64,000 nucleotides of DNA from Acanthococcus lagerstroemiae (lineage: Eukaryota; Arthropoda; Insecta; Hemiptera; Eriococcidae): positions 38,709,574-38,773,573 of the forward strand of contig CM063114.1 in the NCBI GenBank assembly GCA_031841125.1, written 5' to 3'. Positions 1 to 10,625 of this stretch are shown piece after piece. The notes under the pieces are model-generated. The model worked only from the letters and a program-made list of their open reading frames with translations. It was not told where the DNA came from and searched no databases. Each line of letters begins with the position of its first letter. The stretch's first letter is position 1. The position numbers and the translations under genes are program-made.

Positions 1-817
1 TTTGACAGGGGTTAGAAAACAGCGAAATTTACTTTTGTCGCGTTATGGCACTAATTTAAATATCCTTTTTAATAAGAGAGAAGCGAGGGAAGAGGGGGAA
101 TATAATCCTCACTTTGTGTCAAAATGGCAAAATCAGAGCAGGGTTACTCCATGTCAGTTCGACCAGTAACCGTGGTGTTATCCCTTCGAATTTGACCGAA
201 CTAACGGGAAAGCCTTCAGTAGAATTAATTCAGCGACCTTAATTCGATTGTTGTGTTAGTTTTACCCAAAGTTAAAAACTGAATACTTCATTTGCACAAA
301 CAAAATACTTTACTGGCTCACTAGGATTAGTCATCGGAGTAATAAAAACCTCCTCGTTAGCAAGAGTTATAAAACATCATAACAGTTGAGTAGGTAATTA
401 TCACGAGGTGTTTTTCGGGAACCTTTATTTCTTGCATATTTTCCTTGTTCTATCACTTCGAAATACTTTTCACGTGTTAAAAATAAGTTGTTTGCACCTT
501 TGCTAGTAAGAAATCAGCACTATCCGTAAAGAAGAAAAGAGTAAATGATAATACAGCGTTCAAGGTGCGACGAATAATCACTGATTGACTCTTCACAAAA
601 TTTGCGAAATTATATTTAGCTGCTAGGCTGGTCTGTTTATATTTTTAGGCAGGTAAGAATGTGAAAAAGTTCCAATATTTGCCAGATAAAAAGATGAAAA
701 ACAAAATTACATACATTTACCAAGACCTACAGATAATTCTATAGGATTACCGGCTACGTGTATACATGTACTCGTATTATGGTTTCTACACACCAAAACC
801 TTCGGTAATTCTACGTA
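1..817. other. No gene recognised; AT-rich intronic DNA
   Basis: I see no coding exon, RNA gene or recognisable repeat end here. On the minus strand it should be part of the Sulf1 gene body downstream of the 4961-5200 exon, but no further sulfatase exon is visible. Confidence 0.4.
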
Positions 818-1535
818 GGGGAGACCGGGGGAACAGTGCAACACTTTTTGTTCGTTTTGATCTGTGGATTATAAATTAATTTTGGATTCAGACTTTAACA
901 CCTCACCTGAAAGATACAACCTTTGGTTACATTTTGGTGTTATTACCGCCTGAAAATATTAAAACCTGAAAAATCTAGAAATTATTTTAGCCATGTACTT
1001 TTTTGTTACACTGTACTCTAGTACCTGGGTACAGTGTAACACTGCTAAAAAGTTAATAGAGTAATCGTTTAGCTTAGAAAAATCCAGAATTTTCTGAATA
1101 GTGATTGAACGAAATACCTACTGTTATACACAGATGTATGGAAGAAAGAAATACTGTTACACTGTTCCCCCATCGCATCATTCTAGCAAGTACGACATAT
1201 TGTCGAAAAACTATCAAGTCAAATCCAAATTGTACTGCTCGATTAAAAAATGCATACTTGTCTTGTAATTTTCAGATATTTAGATCGTCAAAAGGATAAA
1301 TTTTAATGAGAAAAATTTTGATTCAAAAATATTCAAAATTACAGCGGAAGAAGACTAAAAAAATCAATTAAAAATTTTTTGGTGTAGATGAAAGTCGAGG
1401 AATTGCAATTCCCCCCCCCCCATAGATTTGTTTCTAATATTACTATCTAGTAACCAAAACGGCAACATTATAGAGTGTTAGAAAGCAATTTAATGATTAC
1501 TTGTTCCCGGTGTTACACTGTTCCCCGGTCTCCCC
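818..1535. mobile_element. TA-flanked TIR element, 718 bp (non-autonomous, mariner/Tc-like)
   Basis: Seen: GGGGAGACCGGGGGAACAGT at the left end and its reverse complement ACTGTTCCCCGGTCTCCCC (one G fewer) at the right, each bordered by TA (816-817 and 1536-1537). The inside is AT-rich, has no long ORF, and repeats the phrase TACACTGT several times. Known: TA duplication is the hallmark of the IS630/Tc1/mariner group. A related element with GGGGAGACTGGGG ends lies at 22013-22826. Inference: a non-autonomous member with no transposase. Confidence 0.75.
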
Positions 1536-1538
1536 TAC

Positions 1539-2045
1539 TCTGTGGTTATTCTATGTAATTACTGTATTATACATATTTACCATAACAATACATTGCTAAT
1601 TTGTGATTTTTTCTTAAATCAATTAATATGATGCCAAGAAAGTATTCTCATTAATTTTTGTGCAATTTGTTCCTCTTTATACCTAAATCTAATTATTTTC
1701 ATCTTATCAAGTTTTTTTTGTTATGGGGCTCAGTTTCGTGCTATTTCAAAGAAATTTCTCGCAATTATTTTTCTTAATTTTGTACTGCGTAATTGAATGT
1801 ATTATAAAGAATTTTCTGGCCTCATACCTTGTTTGTCCTTTTTGTTTTAAGTATAAATAGTAAATGGACTTTTATAAATACATAGCGTTAACTGTAGTTA
1901 GGAAAAGCAATGTCCATCGTAGTGGCAGGTTATTATATTTCTGAGACATTCTAACCGTCCCACGAGTCTCAATCAAAAAGTTCCAGAAAATCACTCAAAA
2001 GAGGGGGAGAGGGACATGAATTATCAATATTCTTGCAGAATTATC
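1539..2045. other. No feature recognised
   Basis: AT-rich sequence without exon-like ORFs or repeats that I can tie to another part of the window. Confidence 0.35.
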
Positions 2046-2600
2046 CTAATCGACAATGACGATAATTGATTCCTCAGTCTTTCGACTAGTAGATATTTTT
2101 CTCTTTTTACCTCTTTCAATCACTCCAAATTCCATTTTGTTTTTACTTTTCTGTTTATTCATCTTTCTAATTTTAAAGCTAAATTTCATTACTACTAAAT
2201 TGTGGTCTTTATCCATATCCGCTTCCAGGTACGTCTTACAATCCAGTATTTGATTTTTATATTTTCTTCTGGTCATAATATAATCTATTTGATATCTTCT
2301 TTTATCTCCTTGGACTTTTCCAAGGGTAGGTATTTTATCCTCCCATGATTTTTTAAGAGAATGTGCCCAATATTCTATAGGCCTCAACTCTCTTTCATTT
2401 TGCTTTCTCAAGTCATGCTCTCCACATACCCCTTCTTCTTCCTACTCTGGCGTTCCTTATTCATGATATCAACGCCTGCTTGCCCTCTTTTCGCTGCTGT
2501 ATCAATTATTCTATACTTCCCCGTCCAAAAATCATTTTCTTCCAGCCACCTCACTTCGCTAATTATTATTATAACTAATTTTAATGTTTTCATCTCTTTC
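2046..2600 (-). pseudogene. LINE endonuclease fragment (EEP/APE-type), internally deleted
   Basis: Two minus-strand ORFs make one decayed endonuclease/exonuclease/phosphatase domain. The first (2408-2593) reads EVRWLEENDFWTGKYR then KRGQAGV, which corresponds to the middle of LINE endonucleases. The second (2046-2411) reads RRYQIDYIMTRRKYKN and DKDHNLVVMKF, the terminal part with the catalytic Asp-His pair (DHNLV). The plus-strand copy at 35040-35450 has about 75 residues between these parts, so this copy carries an internal deletion as well as a frame change. It is a dead retrotransposon piece inside the Sulf1 locus, not a host gene. Confidence 0.8.
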
Positions 2601-2630
2601 CTTTAGTTTTCTAATTTGCCTACACACCCA

Positions 2631-2985
2631 GGACGTTCCGAACAGTTTTTCCTTGGGGGGAGGGGGGATGTAAATGTAAGATTCCCAAAACTGATTGAAC
2701 TCAAAATTCCCTAGTATCAAAGCAGGAAAAAAATCTTTTGTGTACTTTCACTACCAGATTCAGAGTCGGAGCTCTCCTCTACTATGCTCAAAGCTCGCGG
2801 GCGCTTACAAGAATCAGATTCAGCACTCGGTGATGAGAAAAGTCATAAGTCGGGAAGCAGCAGCCATAAACAGAGCTACCAACCTAACATTTAGACTTGT
2901 TGGATTTCCCTAAATTCTCAATTCAAAATTCCTAAGTATCAAAGCAAAAAAAAATAAAATAAAAAAATTTTGACTTGTAGGATAC
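2631..2985 (-). mobile_element. Truncated hAT-like MITE fragments (CAGGGACGTACC family)
   Basis: CAGGACGTTCCGAACAG at 2631 followed by a G-run and AACTCAAAATTCC / AGTATCAAAGCA matches the right half, reversed, of the intact elements at 24066-24353 and 29018-29395. A second piece with AAGTATCAAAGCA lies at 2920-2985. No opposite terminus or TSD is present. Confidence 0.55.
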
Positions 2986-3179
2986 ATTCTGAAATCGGTG
3001 TGTAGTAAAAGAAAAAGAAATAACAATTTCCAAAATTTTGCCAAAATTGCCGAATGAATAATGACTGGAGGTCTGACACCCCCACACAACCCCTCGCACC
3101 GACTCTGTGCCTACCAGAGTACTGCACGCTTACCTACGCAGCTGACCGTTACCTAGTATTAATGACACGGCACTGTGAA

Positions 3180-3330
3180 TTATACAGGGTTCGTCAAACT
3201 AGGTACCAGGTACTCCCGCTTACCTAGTACCGGGAGGTAACGATTGAAACTAGGTACCTAGTTTTTGCCGTTACCTAATACTGGGAGATAAGACATGAAA
3301 CTCCCTACCTAGTTAAAGAACAATTCTCGT
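3180..3330. repeat. Phrase array built on ACCTAGTTACC / GGTAC
   Basis: Repeated variants of ACTAGGTACC, TTACCTAGT and GGGAGGTAA on both strands make short overlapping palindromes. The same vocabulary resumes at 3705-3845, so the 3332-3690 block may have been inserted into a once continuous array. Confidence 0.55.
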
Positions 3331-3331
3331 C

Positions 3332-3700
3332 AGTGGCGTAGCGTGTCGTAAAAGGGGCGGGGAGGGAAATACTTTACCCCTCCCCGAAATTGTATCCCCA
3401 AACAATTTTTTACTCACAAACATTTTTACCTACAAAAAACTTCTACCCTAAAATTTTTACCCCCCAAAAATTTTCACCCCTGCCTCAAAATTTTTCTCCC
3501 CAAAAATTTTGTTGACCCCCTCGCTCAAAAGTTTGTTAACCTCCTCCCCAAAATTTTCTCCCCAAAAAAAATTTTCACACCAAAAAATTCTTCACCCCAA
3601 AAAATTTTCCCATCCCTAAAAATATTTTATCCCCTCCCCTGGAAACTTTTTGCCCTCCCCAAAAAATATTTTACCCCTCCCCCGGCTTTATATTTTCACA
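3332..3700. repeat. Degenerate CCCCAAAAATTTT minisatellite after a CAGTGGCG terminus
   Basis: CAGTGGCGTAGCG at 3332 resembles the hAT-like CAGTGGCG ends at 48317 and 57396. It is followed by about fifteen imperfect copies of (CT)CCCCAAAAATTTTxxxC with period around 20 bp. No CGCCACTG partner is seen, so the element is end-truncated or expanded internally. Confidence 0.5.
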
Positions 3701-3704
3701 CGGT

Positions 3705-3845
3705 AGGTAATTGTGGAACGTTTTCTTCTTACCTAGTTACCAGGTACTACCCGGTAACCCGGTAATACACTGTACCTATTACCGGGTACCGAGTATAAAA
3801 ACTAGGTAATACATATAGGTATTTTACCGTGTTGTTACCTACCCG
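3705..3845. repeat. Second half of the TTACC/GGTAA phrase array
   Basis: Contains TTACCTAGTTACCAGGTAC, CCCGGTAACCCGGTAATA and TTACCGGGTACCGAG in quick succession; mixed-orientation GTTACC units. Confidence 0.55.
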
Positions 3846-3849
3846 CTGC

Positions 3850-3990
3850 AGTACTCTGATGCCTACCTCATTCAATGTCCTTACGTTCCATGTTCCTATT
3901 CTCAATTCTGATAGATTCTCACTAGGTAGTCTCCGCGGGGACATCCGAATGGGGGACTTTTTAGGTCCAGAATTTTACTATTTACTTTGT
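3850..3990 (-). pseudogene. LINE 5' end of endonuclease domain
   Basis: The minus strand reads LRIGTWNVRTLNEVG, the start motif of EEP endonucleases in LINEs (catalytic Asn in WNVR). It is preceded by CCCATTCGGATG and GGAGACTACCTA, which also precede the homologous ETWNVRTLN at 34995-35095. The frame is lost after VGI. Confidence 0.75.
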
Positions 3991-3999
3991 GAGTGGTCA

Positions 4000-4172
4000 T
4001 CATTATTGTGGTGGTGGAGACGCATCCTCAGGGAAGAATGGTGTGGTGGGACGTATGGCGATGCATACGCATGCCAAAGTGGCCCCTAAGACACCGTACC
4101 TCCGGCCACGGGAACTACCCTTTAGAGTATCGCGTCAGTGACCGGAGGGACGCCTTGGGGCCAGGCCCGAGC
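4000..4172 (-). repeat. SINE-like repeat fragment, family A (3' half), minus strand
   Basis: On the minus strand this reads GCGTCCCTCCGGTCACTGAC, then GCGATACTCTAAAGGGTAG and a tail with GGGGCCACTTTGG and GCATCGCCATACGTCCCACC. These are shared with 13490-13765, 24785-25075, 36955-37275, 39424-39745 and 59175-59280. The tail plus CTTCCCTGAGGATGCGTCTCC (with C-rich flank) also matches 33024-33070. Confidence 0.75.
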
Positions 4173-4329
4173 ATCCATTCCTCAGGGAAGAATACGGATG
4201 GTGTTTCCCTTGCTTTCATTAGTAATCTGTCGAAGTTTTCCTTCTTGCCTTTAGCTTTGCTTCAAGCCCACTCGCCTCACCATGGTAGCAAACACAGGGG
4301 AAATCGACAACAGAGTTTCTTGAGTCACT

Positions 4330-4960
4330 GAGTTCATTTTCTGGGGTAGTTTAAAGGTATGTCTTACCGATTAAGGTTCACCAGAGAGGGCCATGACTTG
4401 ATATACTGACCGTTACAACTGGGCACCAGTGATATCAAATGTAGGGTTTCTCGAGATGTTGAATTCATTTTTAAAGTTATTTCAGCTCGAACTCTTACTT
4501 AACAAAGTCCAGAGTCATCAAGGGGTTCATTCGGGTAACAGCTGCCGTAGACACTGTAGGTAAGATCTACAGGCTATAATCATTCGAGGATCGACCACCT
4601 CAGCGTATACAACGTCCAAAGATCACCGTGACCACATGCGAGGCTTCGGAGGATACAACCATTGAGGAAACAGATGACAATAGATGAGCACACGCGTCTC
4701 AGAACAACCGAGAGATTAAGTGTTCGTGTCGTTTCGAAATGAAGGATAAGAATGTAAAATTAAGCGTCACGATTTGCCGGCGGAGCACTTCGACTGGCAA
4801 TAAAAACTGACGCAGCTGATTGTCTCGTGAAAATGCAAACGTCAATGATGACCGCGGGCTGCGAACGCCCGTTCTTCGAAGTTTGAAGTACTCGCGTTTA
4901 TTTATTTCGATTTAATCTCAAATTCACGCATTTGGCAGCCGATTCGACGTGCATAATTAC
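4330..4960. other. Sulf1 intronic sequence; nothing else recognised
   Basis: This lies directly 3' of the Sulf1 exon on the minus strand and begins with the donor (GTAATTATGC on minus). It is GC-balanced and low in obvious repeats. I looked for the next sulfatase exon (the GYFGKYLN-type segment known in the family) and did not find it. Confidence 0.45.
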
Positions 4961-5200
4961 CTGTATGGTATCCGGCATTCGATAAATACGCCGCAAAAGA
5001 CTTCGTTTCGTGCTCCATCTGCCATTGAGCGTTGGAGCAGTTATCGTTATTCGTGTACACGTTGTGATTGTGCACGTACAACCCGGTCAGTATCGAGCTC
5101 CTCGAAGGACAGCACATCGGAGTGGTTGTGTACGCGTGTCTGAATTCCGCTCCTCCTTCTTTCAGCAATCGAGTGGTCTCCGGCATAAAATTCAAAGAAC
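4961..5200 (-). CDS. Sulf1: Sulf1 exon with sulfatase catalytic signature
   Basis: Encodes 80 codons of an extracellular heparan-sulfate 6-O-endosulfatase, which edits 6-O-sulfates on cell-surface heparan sulfate and so tunes growth-factor signalling. Visible: GSLNFMPETTRLL, KEGGAEFRHAYTTTPM, then CCPSRSS, the sulfatase signature C-x-P-S-R whose Cys is converted to formylglycine, then YVHNHNVYTNNDN and YLSNAGYHT. The acceptor (CTGCAG at 5201-5206 on plus) and donor (GTAATT on minus below 4961) are clean. The phase-1 start joins the phase-1 end of the 32398 exon to restore VELG|GSLN. The frame is open with no damage. Family membership is secure; naming it Sulf1 rather than another endosulfatase rests on close agreement across this segment. 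Confidence 0.95.
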
Positions 5201-5279
5201 CTGCAGCGGTAAAAATCAAACCTGTAAAATAGTCGTAAGAAAGATCGACTTTTCGATCATCTATTGACAGAAGTCACTC

Positions 5280-5520
5280 GAGCCCCTACACTAGCGAAGT
5301 CAGATATTTCAACGCGGGGGCAGGGGCGGAGCGGGACTAAATAGGCCACTGGTAACGTCAAATTTTTCAAGCCAAACCAGTAACAATCGCACACTACCTC
5401 CCCCCCTCCTCCCGCCCTCATAGAAAGAAATGGAAAAGTAACTTTCTTAAAGGAGCATGGTGAGAATTGAAACATTTTTTACAGTGTTCAATTATCAATT
5501 ATTTTATGAAAAGTAATAAA
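5280..5520. repeat. Dispersed repeat also flanking the G-rich element at 18-19.7 kb
   Basis: GAAGT...CCAGTAACAATCGC, the C-rich run and AGAAAGAAxTGGAAAA correspond to 17935-18062. The following ATTATTTTATGAAAAGTAAT corresponds to 19727-19750. At 18 kb the two halves are separated by about 1.6 kb of GC-rich sequence. Confidence 0.5.
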
Positions 5521-5524
5521 GATT

Positions 5525-5906
5525 TGCGAAAATTTATTATTCTTCTTCTTCTTCAGGCGCCGTATTCGACGCCGGTTTCTGTCGCCCGACTCTTTTGGGC
5601 AGGTTAGTGGGGTACTTTGCCGTTGCTTTCCCCGCGGTTTTGTTGCATTTAAATTTTCCTTCTCTGTGCCGAAGAGTGTGCAGTCGCAGTTCGCTAACTA
5701 GCCACGTGTTTCACGACGTTGAGTAAACTGTCCACGACCTACACACGCACAGTACCAATCTTTCTGATCTGATGGTAACACGTCCTGCAACTGTAATGCC
5801 TAGTTCGTGTGGACTGGCAGGGGTTCCTGGATGCGCTATGCTTCCACCTCGATTGATACTGTAGTCGCTGCGGTCGCTACGATATTAGTGGAAGTATTCG
5901 AATATC
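5525..5906. other. GC-rich unclassified repeat-like stretch
   Basis: Starts with a TTCTTCTTCTTC microsatellite, then GGCGCCG, GTCGCCCGACTCTTTTGGGC and CCCCGCGG. The composition differs from its neighbours, and stop codons break all frames. No family assigned. Confidence 0.35.
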
Positions 5907-6358
5907 ATTAGCTTTCCGGCAGTGGTGAGACTCAAACCTGAGACGCAAAGACAGACCGATTTTCCGTGACGCCACACACTAAGTTACTGTTAGCAAAAAT
6001 ACCCGTCTTTTCTCCAACGAACGTATTGACTCCCATAAGAAAAACACGCGGAGCAAAGATCATTATATTACTACCTGAGAATAAAGAATGTGTTAGAAAC
6101 CAAAAGGTACCTATATATTTTTAATCCAGAAGGTTCTTAGCATTTGCTAAGGAACTTCTGGTTTCCAACAAACAAGTTTCTTATTCTCAGGTAGTAACAT
6201 AATGATCTTTGCTCAGTGTGTTTTTCTTATGGGAGTCAATATGTTCGTTGGAGAAAAAGCGGGTATTTTTGCTAACAGTAACTTAGTGTGTGGCGTCACG
6301 GAAAATCGGTCTGTCTTTGCGTCTCGGGTTTGAGTCTCACCACTGCCGGAAACCTAAT
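5907..6358. mobile_element. 452 bp near-perfect palindrome (fold-back element)
   Basis: The left arm 5907-6085 and right arm 6183-6358 are reverse complements with only a handful of mismatches. The arm ends read ATTAGCTTTCCGGCAGTGG and CCACTGCCGGAAACCTAAT. The spacer of about 95 bp contains its own hairpin (CCAGAAGGTTCTTAG at 6126-6140 against CTAAGGAACTTCTGG at 6147-6161). No ORF and no obvious TSD. Confidence 0.85.
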
Positions 6359-6599
6359 CGATCTATTGCGAAGCGGGCACATCATCACTTGGCCACACAG
6401 CGACTGAAATTTTATTGACTCAGAATAAATGATGGATACGAGGATAGGATAAGGTAGCCTGAATTGTACCGCCTCCTAAATCGTGCCACCAATTTTATCC
6501 GAGGCTATTAGAGGGAAGGTTGATCCACTCGGGTAAACAAACCAGTAGAAGGGTTATATTCTTTCTGGCGCAGTCTAGCGCAATCACAAATGTCTCCAT

Positions 6600-7335
6600 T
6601 TTTTAATCGATTTTCAGAATCTAAAAAAATTAAACCGAATTCGCATAGTGAAAATTTAAACATTTTCTAAGCAAAAATAGATTATTTTCTCTTAATTACA
6701 CACCAAGTCGATTTATAAAATTTTATTATTTTTTGTATCATTTTTCATCAAATTTCCTCTCATTTTGCTTAATTTTTCAAGAAATATTAGATTTCTGAAT
6801 TTTGAATTTTAATCACAAATTTCTCTATTTTCACTCAATTTTTGATTGATAATCATAATCGTTCAACATTAAGTTGCAGAAAATTCTGATTCTTTCTTGT
6901 ATCGATTTTCATCAAGTTTTAATCAATTTTCATAATTTTAAATCGATTTTCTAGATTTTTAGAAATTATTCTCTTCTTACATATCTCTCAATTTTAAGTT
7001 ACCAAATTTTTGAATTATTGTATCCTAATTCCTTTATTTTCTATCTTTTCTTTCTGGCGCAGTCATGGATTTCATCAATTTTTCCTCAACTTTCCGTCAC
7101 TTTTAAACATCTAGTAAATTTGTTAAGTTGTGACGCATAATATTTACCAATTTTTTAATCAAAATGAGACCATTTCCTCTCAATTTTTCATAAAATCGAG
7201 TAATGAGATTTTTGAATATTAGTATCATTTTCCTATTAATTTCCTACATTTTTTCAAGATTTATACACATGGAGATTTTCATTCTTGTGCAGTCTCAAAT
7301 TTATCATTATTTTTTTGTTCAAATTCCGTCATTAT
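6600..7335. repeat. AT-rich degenerate phrase repeat (TTTTCATCAATTTT-like)
   Basis: Recurrent imperfect phrases such as TTTTCATCAAATTTCC, CTCAATTTT and ATCGATTTTC fill the region with no fixed period. Similar phrases resume at 10166-10300, on the far side of the 7341-10165 insertion. Confidence 0.5.
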
Positions 7336-7340
7336 TAAAA

Positions 7341-10165
7341 CCCTAAACAAGCGAGGTCCGGAGGACCTGGCAATAGGGTGTTTGCAAATTCTTATTGTTA
7401 TTTATTATTTGTGACGCGATGCGTGAAAAGGTCCCTTGTGGTGATCTTGAAATTTTGAGTTTGCGAGTATGGTACCACTGATTGGCAAGGTCTACAGAAT
7501 TTAAGATTGCTTCCACACTTATTAGATTTCCGGGCTCTGTAATGCGGTATTCTTTAGTCTATAGACTTTGGAAATCGGTGGCAGGGCTGTCGAGCGGAAC
7601 AAAAAGCGTTTTGTTCTGCTCATATGAAATAACTCAAAGCGATTTATTCCGCTCTGAATACCGCTCATTAATGATATCTTCACTTTTTTCCGCTCAGATT
7701 TTGTTCCTAAGCCTTATCAACAACACGATTCATACGGTTATGGCTCTACAGAATGTTGTGAATATTATGATTTGGACCAACGCTCAGTTAGGCGCTCAAT
7801 ACACAATCGGCTCACGTTCTGTTCAAACACATTATTCTTTACTGGTCATCGCTCACGATTCGCTCAACAAGTTCATTTCATTTGGTTTTGTTCCGGTTAT
7901 CGCTCCTGATTCGCTCAACCACTCTAATGTTATCAGTCATATCTTTATTCAAGATTCCGGGGCGATGAAGAGAACTATGTCTGGTAGAGAAGAGAGAGAA
8001 TTCCTGCTCATCTTTTATCGATATCAGCCCACACATTTGAGCAATCTCCGATTCTTATGTACTCTTGAACAGCGGGCCTGAAGTTGTTTCTAGCAACAGT
8101 AATCAAATGAACATTAAAATTTTGGTTCAGAATTAAGTGCTATGAAAAATTATAGAAATTCTCTGTTCAACTGGTAAGCGTTTAAACAAGTACAAGTTCC
8201 TAAAGACCACAAATTTTCGAACTTGTTTTGTGCTGGACCATGTATGAATCCTATAAATTTTTCGCGAGGATTCTGCGGACTTTTACAGCTATATGTAGTG
8301 ATCTTACAATCTACATGCGTGATTGTGATTAAAATTTTGTGTTAAATTAAAACAGGCCCAGCTGCCTTTACTTTGTTAATGTTCATTGGTCCTTTTTTAA
8401 TTTTTGATGTTTGGCAATAGTAGATAATCATTACGATTTACCATAAGTGAAAGTGACGAACAAGGAACAACTGAAAAGCCGAATGAGCACATGAGTAGAT
8501 CATTTAATTTGCTTATCGCTCGGATCCGCTTAAACAATTTTGACATGTTCAATTTGTTCCGCTCATAATACCTATCTAATCAGAGGTTTTGGTTTCGCTC
8601 ATACGCTCATAAATGAAGACAGAATCGTCTGATCATTCGTTCAACTTGACAATGCATATGTTTATCTCGCTCATTCGGTCATTATTTTTCTTTAGCCCTG
8701 ATTCGGTGGTACCGGACTCGCAAACTCAAAATTTTAAATCACCACAATGGCCCTTTTCACGCAACGCGTCACATGTTTCTTAACTGGACCAGACTTTAGC
8801 TCTGCTACTTGAAGAGGGTCGGCTCTCAACTGGAACACTGGAAGCTGCAGACTGCAGTCACGCTTCTTGCGCAGCTTTATCTCTATCACTCTATCAACAA
8901 CAGGAACACACTCAATGTCATGTCTTAGACCATGGTAACGGTTTTTTTTTCTTCCCCGGGAACATAAAAGCTGATGACGCTACACGCACATCATGGAAGT
9001 TCAAGGCTTCAAACTGTGAAGCTGCAGACTGCAATTGCGCAGCAGACTTTGAACAACATGGAACATACTAAAATTAATTTCCATTTCCTGTTTAATTCGT
9101 TCCAAGCGGCAAGAAGAAATAAAACACTCTACCTTTACAAAACAAATAAATTCAAAGGACATAAATCCAAGGAATTTAAAAACGCGCGAGTTTCAATGAA
9201 TATGAACTGATAACTGCTGATAATAATTCAAAGAGAGACAGGAATTTTGTTTCAATTAAAATAAATGAGGAATTTTACTTTGATTCAAATAAAGTGTGTT
9301 CTCGCTCCAGAAAACGCACATTAATGTGTTCTCACTCTTCATTACAATGTTTATAAGACGCAAAGACATTAGCTCCACTCCTGGTCACACAACGCGTGGA
9401 ATATTCGTGAACCGTTTGAATATGAGAAAAATAATCTTTCATTTCAAAAACAAAACGTGATCTGCCAATTATTTATTCACGTTTTTCGTTAATTCCGCTA
9501 CATGATCATAATAGAAGTTCAAATTTGTGGTTGAAGGCATGTTGACGGTTTTGGATGATTTGTTGTTCCTGATAGTAAAAAGACAAAGGTAAATAGTCAA
9601 ATCGAGAAATGAAATATTTGTGAAAGACCTTGAAACGGAATACCAAAATTGCCACTCAATACTGCTAACATATTTATGAGACATAACTCACATCACATTA
9701 TTACTCAGAAAATTTCCTGATAAGAGTACCACAGAATGTTGCATGTACTTGGTTTGATGGTTCAATTCAAATACATTATAAATTCAACTGAGAACTCATT
9801 TCATACAAACAAACAATACATACCTCTTCTAAATCCAGTTAATGTTTTCACTTTCTTTGAGGAAATAGTTCCTTTTGTAGAAAAGTACGAGTTGCACAAT
9901 ACTGTCATGAGTAAAATGCGAAAAAATTACAAAATAAAATGTAAACAATTTGCATTTGTAAATTGAAAGCATAACTGAGAGGATACATTCATAACAGTAA
10001 ACCAACTTATCGATAGATGGAAGCCGTTGATGGAGAACGCAACTGAGCTAAAACTGAACTATTCAAACTGTAAACAATTCAATTGTATTTAATAGAAAGG
10101 GAAAAAAATAAAAATTTGATTGCAATAGGGTGCTTGCAGCGCTGTGCGCGGACAAACACCCTAAA
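7341..10165. mobile_element. Compound 2.8 kb insertion bracketed by CCCTA/TAGGG hairpins
   Basis: The left end is CCCTAAACAAGC, a GAGGTCCGGAGGACCT palindrome, then AATAGGGTGTTTGC. The right end is AATAGGGTGCTTGC, a GC-rich loop, then GACAAACACCCTA. Each end can fold. Flanks on both sides are the same type of AT-rich phrase repeat. Inside lie the 7412-8775 inverted-repeat element and unclassified sequence. Boundaries are inferred; no TSD is resolved. Confidence 0.45.
7412..8775. mobile_element. TIR element (about 66 bp arms) with GCTCA-rich interior
   Basis: The left arm 7412-7478 (GTGACGCGATGCGTGAAAAG...GAGTTTGCGAGT...GGTACCAC) is the reverse complement of 8709-8775 at about 90% by eye. The interior contains a 199-codon plus-strand ORF (7482-8081) with no domain I recognise. 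Its composition is dominated by repeats of CGCTCA, so I do not call it a gene. See the finding on the motif cluster. Confidence 0.7.
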
Positions 10166-10329
10166 AATCCTCAAGATTACAATATTTACCTATTTTTGAA
10201 AGAAAAATAGATCATTTTACAACAATTCTCTCTTGAAACAAGCTATGAAATTTTCAATCTTTTGTACCCATTTTTCATCAATTTCCAACCATTTAACCCT
10301 CTTTCTCTTATAGAAATCATAAATTCATA

Positions 10330-10625
10330 ACAAAACATTTTCACCAAAGCACAGTAAAATTCATCGTCCTTTATTTCCCCCTGAATTTCATAGATTTTGC
10401 CAAGTATTTTTAAGACGTGACGGATGTTGAACCCACACACCAATCTGTCCAGAATTTGGTAACATTTTTTAAAAAATCACAAAAATATTACCCCATAATT
10501 TATTCTAAAATTGATTATTAACTCTAAAAAACGATTAATTTTTTACCTAGTATTTTTCAAAGAGCACAAACGTGCAGGCAGAAATAAATGTGACTATTTA
10601 CTGTTATTTACCCTGTTTTTAGAAG
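10330..10625. repeat. Dispersed repeat related to 51515-51800
   Basis: Shared pieces are AGTAAAATTCATC, GAATTTxATAGATTTT, CAATCTGTCCAGAA and TTACCTAGTATTTTT followed by GCACAAACGTGCAG. At 51515-51800 the pieces occur in a different order, so the two loci are rearranged relatives. Confidence 0.55.

Noticed and set aside
3332..3700. Complete hAT MITE starting CAGTGGCG
   Set aside because: No inverted CGCCACTG end or TSD found downstream.
7482..8081. 199-codon ORF, the longest in the window
   Set aside because: No domain, start context or homologous feature; its length follows from the GCTCA-motif composition inside a TIR element.
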